From: Fidelibacterota bacterium
Lineage (GTDB): Bacteria; Fidelibacterota; UBA2242
Reading direction: 5' to 3'
Assembly: GCA_023133185.1 (NCBI GenBank)
Contig: JAGLWX010000003.1
Location: forward strand, 1 to 8,298
DNA length: 8,298 nt
Shown: in pieces, positions 5,771 to 8,298 of the stretch
Numbering within the stretch: the first letter of the stretch is position 1
Layout: every line of letters starts with the position of its first letter
Position numbers and translations under genes: made by a program
The notes under the pieces: model-generated
Databases searched by the model: none
Told to the model about the DNA's origin: nothing
The model's input: only the letters and a program-made list of their open reading frames with translations

Positions 5771-5795
5771 TCAAATAATTATCTACCGCGCCTCT

Positions 5796-5906
5796 TTGAA
5801 CTAAGCCGCAAGCGGCAGTCCATCAGTAAAACAACAAATTTAATAATCCTGTCAGTCTTTCCATCTTATTTTAATCTACTGATTTTAGGCGGAAACTACA
5901 CAAAAT
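5796..5906. repeat. Dispersed repeat R2, copy C (first half only)
   Basis: It shares about 110 bp with 3473-3596, including the TCCATCTTATTTTAATC stretch missing from copy B, and then diverges. Near its start GCCGC-AA-GCGGC (5805-5816) forms a short hairpin at the position of the longer hairpin in copy B. It separates the DUF4365 gene from the FISUMP lipoprotein gene. Confidence 0.7.
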
Positions 5907-5913
5907 ATTCTCG

Positions 5914-5939
5914 ATCCCGATAGCAAAGCGTATCGGGAT
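5914..5939 (-). terminator. Hairpin just after the FISUMP lipoprotein gene
   Basis: ATCCCGATA (5914-5922) pairs perfectly with TATCGGGAT (5931-5939) around an eight-base loop. It starts six bases past the stop of the 5946-7700 gene. The U-rich part after it on the minus strand (ATATTTTG) is weak and offset by about six bases, so it may be a terminator or a small palindromic repeat. Confidence 0.4.
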
Positions 5940-5945
5940 AGTCAA

Positions 5946-7700
5946 CTAATCCTTAACACAACGAATCGAAAAGCCATAGCATTTTGCTGCGCCGTCACGT
6001 TTTACAAACTCAGTATTATAATAAACCACACGATTCCATGCACCAGTGACACTTTCCTCACCAAGACACCAAAAATCCGCTACTTCACCTATACTAAAGA
6101 ATTCACCCAAGTGTCCTCTTAATCCAGCCGGTAATGCTGTAAATCCACTTGAATTAGTCGCGCCTGTATTTGGACTCAACCAATGATCTGTTCCTGGTTC
6201 TTTCAATTTTCCACCAGCAAAATCATCGCCACCTAAATAATCTATAAAAGTCTGCCACTCTTCAACAGATGGAACGTGCCAACCTTCCGGGGCGATATTT
6301 CGCGAATCAACAGCAGAATACCAGTTATACATTCTGCCGTAGGTTTCAACATAAGACTCATCATTATTATAATTACAATAAGCGCCTGTAGTTATACTGA
6401 TCCATGTATTATTATTTGTCACATTAGGAATGGCATCTCCATTGCGATAATGAATTACTTTTAAATTTTCTGCCATCCACCATTGATCGCCAATTTTTAC
6501 AACTTTATATGCATTGCCGTCAATATCATAGACAACGTTCATATTGGTAATAATTTCTTCACAATAATCACTAATATTAACATTTGTATATGCTCTAATA
6601 CGATAAGTGTAGTTTATTCCGGTTAATCCCTGATCTGTATAAGTCTCAGTATTCGCACTCAGGTCTGCGATTTCATTAAATGCGCCGTCTTCTTCCTTGC
6701 GTTCTAAAACATAGCCGGCTTCAAAGGTACAGTTATCATCCCAGATGAGTTGCACAGATTGATCATCAATTAAAGTGGCAGTGAAATTAGATGGAGCAGG
6801 TATTACCATTTCTATTTGCAGTTCATTGGAATAATCACTCTCATTTTGTGATGTATAGGTTTTTATACGGTATGAATAACTTTGACCATAAGTCAAACCT
6901 TCATCTTTATAGGTTGTTACATTGGCATTCAATTCAGTGATCTGGATGAACCCACTACCGTCATTCCTTTCTACACGATAACCCGATTCAAAACTGCAGT
7001 TATCCGTCCAAGTCAATCTTAAAGACTGGTCATCTATTATTGCTGCGGACAGGTTGCTCGGCGCTTGAAAGATATTCTGGTACTGAGATTCAACAGCGGG
7101 CGAAGTTTTTATACCTCTAAAGGCTTTGACCTGATAAGAATAGGCGCTGCCCGGAGATACGGTCGAATCCGTCCAGGTTGTGGCGGTGGTTTTCTTGATT
7201 TCGGTTTCCCAGGTCCCGCTGTCCTTTTTCCGGTTAATAATGAAACCATCCTCGCCATCGCTCTTATCCTGCCATTGTAGAGCAACGGTTGTATCGGATA
7301 GTTGTGTCAGTTGCAGGTTTTCCGGGGCGGGAAATACCAAGGTGATGTCTTTACTGATCGATGATGATTGATTTTCATCGGCATAGGAGTAGATACGATA
7401 AGTATGGGATTCCGTCGGTACTGCGGAAGTGTCGGTATAACTGTGAATTTCACAGGCTACAGTATCATAAGCAATCTGCCAGGAATCTGAGCCGATTTTC
7501 CGGTCTATAAGATAGCCATTGTATTTATCTCCGCTGAAGTTCCAGGATAGTAATACAGTATGGATATTCTGCTGGCTGAGTTGCAGGTTATTAGGTGCGG
7601 TAATATTGACATTGGGATCAACCGGATTCGTATGCTCCAGGTCCTCACAACCAAAATACCCGCTGATTATAAACGCTATTAATAATATTTTATAGTTCAT
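5946..7700 (-). CDS. Lipoprotein with four fibronectin type III domains and a FISUMP domain
   Basis: The gene encodes 584 residues. Residues 1-18 form a lipoprotein signal (SGYFGC; Cys18). Four fibronectin type III modules follow at about 35-122, 125-210, 213-298 and 302-388, each with the N-L-x-L/A strand, the central Trp and the Y-x-Y-R/Q-I/V pattern near its end. Residues about 389-584 are a FISUMP domain: D-I-D-G-N-A-Y, IGDQWWMAENLK, YGRMYNWYSA, APEGWHVPSVEEW, GFTALPAGLRG and a final GFSIRCVKD. Such proteins are exported surface or secreted proteins; the domain is often linked to adhesion or polysaccharide interaction, with no proven activity. Modules three and four are more alike than the others, suggesting recent duplication. 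The start has AGGAG seven bases upstream. REP-like hairpins lie just before it. Confidence 0.9.
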   Translation of the reverse strand: MNYKILLIAFIISGYFGCEDLEHTNPVDPNVNITAPNNLQLSQQNIHTVLLSWNFSGDKYNGYLIDRKIGSDSWQIAYDTVACEIHSYTDTSAVPTESHTYRIYSYADENQSSSISKDITLVFPAPENLQLTQLSDTTVALQWQDKSDGEDGFIINRKKDSGTWETEIKKTTATTWTDSTVSPGSAYSYQVKAFRGIKTSPAVESQYQNIFQAPSNLSAAIIDDQSLRLTWTDNCSFESGYRVERNDGSGFIQITELNANVTTYKDEGLTYGQSYSYRIKTYTSQNESDYSNELQIEMVIPAPSNFTATLIDDQSVQLIWDDNCTFEAGYVLERKEEDGAFNEIADLSANTETYTDQGLTGINYTYRIRAYTNVNISDYCEEIITNMNVVYDIDGNAYKVVKIGDQWWMAENLKVIHYRNGDAIPNVTNNNTWISITTGAYCNYNNDESYVETYGRMYNWYSAVDSRNIAPEGWHVPSVEEWQTFIDYLGGDDFAGGKLKEPGTDHWLSPNTGATNSSGFTALPAGLRGHLGEFFSIGEVADFWCLGEESVTGAWNRVVYYNTEFVKRDGAAKCYGFSIRCVKD

Positions 7701-7720
7701 TTATATTCTCCTGTTTGTTT

Positions 7721-7747
7721 GGAGTGCATTGACTGCGTCGATGCAGC
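7721..7747 (+). repeat. REP-like hairpin a
   Basis: GGAGTGC leads into the stem GCATTGAC, loop TGC, GTCGATGC, with one wobble pair. A GGAG-type tetranucleotide next to a hairpin is how REP elements bound by RAYT enzymes look. It stands 21 bp before the start of the FISUMP gene. Confidence 0.7.
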
Positions 7748-7776
7748 TGCTCTCGATGCTGATGCCACCTTTTTGA

Positions 7777-7791
7777 ATTGACTGTGTCAAT
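7777..7791 (+). repeat. REP-like hairpin b, lacking the GGAG head
   Basis: ATTGAC-TGT-GTCAAT is the same stem and loop as the copy at 8169-8192, but the GGAGTGC head is absent, so it is a decayed or partial copy. A further half element (CATCAACACAGTT, 7839-7851) lies between this and copy d and has lost its second arm. Confidence 0.5.
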
Positions 7792-7866
7792 GCATTTTCA
7801 ATTCTGTTTTTCGCTTTTCGTTTATTTGCATCAACAACATCAACACAGTTTCATTTCTTCGCATCA

Positions 7867-7889
7867 CATCAACACAGTTGATGCACTCC
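7867..7889 (-). repeat. REP-like hairpin d
   Basis: On the minus strand GGAGTGC leads into CATCAAC, loop TGT, GTTGATG. Both arms differ from copy f (CATTGAC/GTCAATG) by matching changes, so pairing is kept. It lies 11 bp past the RAYT stop codon. Confidence 0.7.
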
Positions 7890-7900
7890 ATATCTCCAAA

Positions 7901-8298
7901 TTAAAAATCATCAAATACTTTTACTTTGTCACAGGGATAGAGTTTCATAATTTTATCGAGATACTCTTTCTCATCTTTATGTCGGTAATAATAACTACCG
8001 TATTTCCATTCTATCGGATGCTTTACATAGCCGTGCTTCACCGGATTATACCAGAGATAATGCAGCCGCGCATAATAAGAATTTTCGTAAGTAATACAAG
8101 TGTCCCAGTAGTTGTGGAACATTTTATTTTTGGAGTGCTCTATGGAGTGCGCCGACTGCGTCGGTGCTGCATTGACACAGTCAATGCACTCCAAAGACAA
8201 AGACTCCAAAGGCTCCAGAAGTGATTTAATCCCACCCGAGCTAAAGCGATGCACATTATTTATCACTTGCGCCAGTGTTTCGGCATTTTCAGGTGCAT
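7901..8298 (-). CDS. REP-associated tyrosine transposase (RAYT), C-terminal part, open to window edge
   Basis: The frame is open from the right edge (first full codon at 8296, A-P-E-N-A-E-T-L-A) to TAA at 7901-7903, so the gene is longer than the GTG at 8266 would imply. The block NYWDTCITYENSYYARLHY followed by LWYNPVKHGYV is typical of Y1/RAYT transposases; by comparison with other family members the Tyr four residues before Asn-Pro is the likely catalytic one. The HUH motif would lie outside the window. Between SSGGIK and the NYWD block the protein carries about two dozen extra residues (LECIDCVNAAPTQSAH) encoded by an inverted pair of REP hairpins. RAYTs cut and move single-stranded REP DNA and are usually domesticated single-copy genes. 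The frame stays open through the insert, so the protein may still be made. Confidence 0.85.
   Translation of the reverse strand, partial: APENAETLAQVINNVHRFSSGGIKSLLEPLESLSLECIDCVNAAPTQSAHSIEHSKNKMFHNYWDTCITYENSYYARLHYLWYNPVKHGYVKHPIEWKYGSYYYRHKDEKEYLDKIMKLYPCDKVKVFDDF
8144..8167 (+). repeat. REP-like hairpin e, inside the RAYT gene
   Basis: GGAGTGC leads into GCGCCGAC, loop TGC, GTCGGTGC. Relative to the other copies both arms have changed together (TTGAC/GTCAA to CCGAC/GTCGG). An extra GGAGTGCTC stands at 8132-8140. Confidence 0.75.
8169..8192 (-). repeat. REP-like hairpin f, inside the RAYT gene
   Basis: On the minus strand GGAGTGC leads into GCATTGAC, loop TGT, GTCAATGC, a perfect stem. 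It forms an inverted pair with copy e, separated by one base, like a minimal BIME. Further TTTGGAG-like motifs continue at 8199-8216. Confidence 0.78.

Noticed and set aside
3473..5906. R1, R2 and the 35-bp element as further attC sites
   Set aside because: I found no RYYYAAC/GTTRRRY core pair flanking a palindrome in any of them, and the 35-bp element ends in GTC in one copy. Only 2909-2980 meets the rules.
7721..7889. CRISPR-like array
   Set aside because: The units are unevenly spaced, occur in both orientations, and each is itself a hairpin with a GGAG head, as in REP elements; there are no spacers of constant length.
7778..8224. Open plus-strand frame across the RAYT end and REP cluster
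   Set aside because: It lies opposite the RAYT frame, has no family pattern and no ribosome site, and arises from hairpin symmetry and low complexity.

Overview
The window looks like an accessory region of an A+T-rich bacterial chromosome. A lipoprotein with four fibronectin type III domains and a FISUMP (Fibrobacter succinogenes major paralogue) domain, together with a RAYT-type transposase, points towards the FCB group or a related candidate phylum. Clear Shine-Dalgarno sites and a near-consensus sigma70 promoter argue against typical Bacteroidota. This placement is inference only.

Layout from left to right: the 3' end of an IS630-type transposase and its probable terminal repeat (1-269, plus strand); a four-helix membrane protein (505-1038); a two-gene unit of a helical-repeat membrane protein and a FlgO/CsgG-like lipoprotein (1147-2845); what I read as a complete integron gene cassette (2915-3390) carrying a ParB-like gene and ending in an attC-like imperfect palindrome; a 63-residue reading frame that begins inside a dispersed repeat and runs into the cassette; a BrnT-like toxin and ribbon-helix-helix antitoxin operon (3815-4364) with a probable leaderless promoter; a two-helix membrane protein and a DUF4365 nuclease-fold-like protein (4678-5713); the FISUMP lipoprotein (5946-7700); and the 3' part of a RAYT transposase gene (7901 to the right edge) among REP-like hairpins. 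All genes after the IS630 remnant lie on the minus strand.

The gaps between genes hold several repeat families. R1 (61 bp, two copies) has two hairpins that share one arm, so only one can form at a time. R2 (110-210 bp, three copies) has hairpins at equivalent positions. A 35-bp element lies just upstream of two unrelated genes. The REP-like hairpins show compensating base changes, and one inverted pair sits in frame inside the RAYT gene.

The most notable points are the cassette, whose first bases exactly complement the 5' core of its attC; the REP pair inside the RAYT gene; and the toxin promoter that places transcription start at or next to the AUG, while the antitoxin has a strong ribosome site inside the toxin gene. 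No integrase, tRNA, rRNA or CRISPR array is visible.
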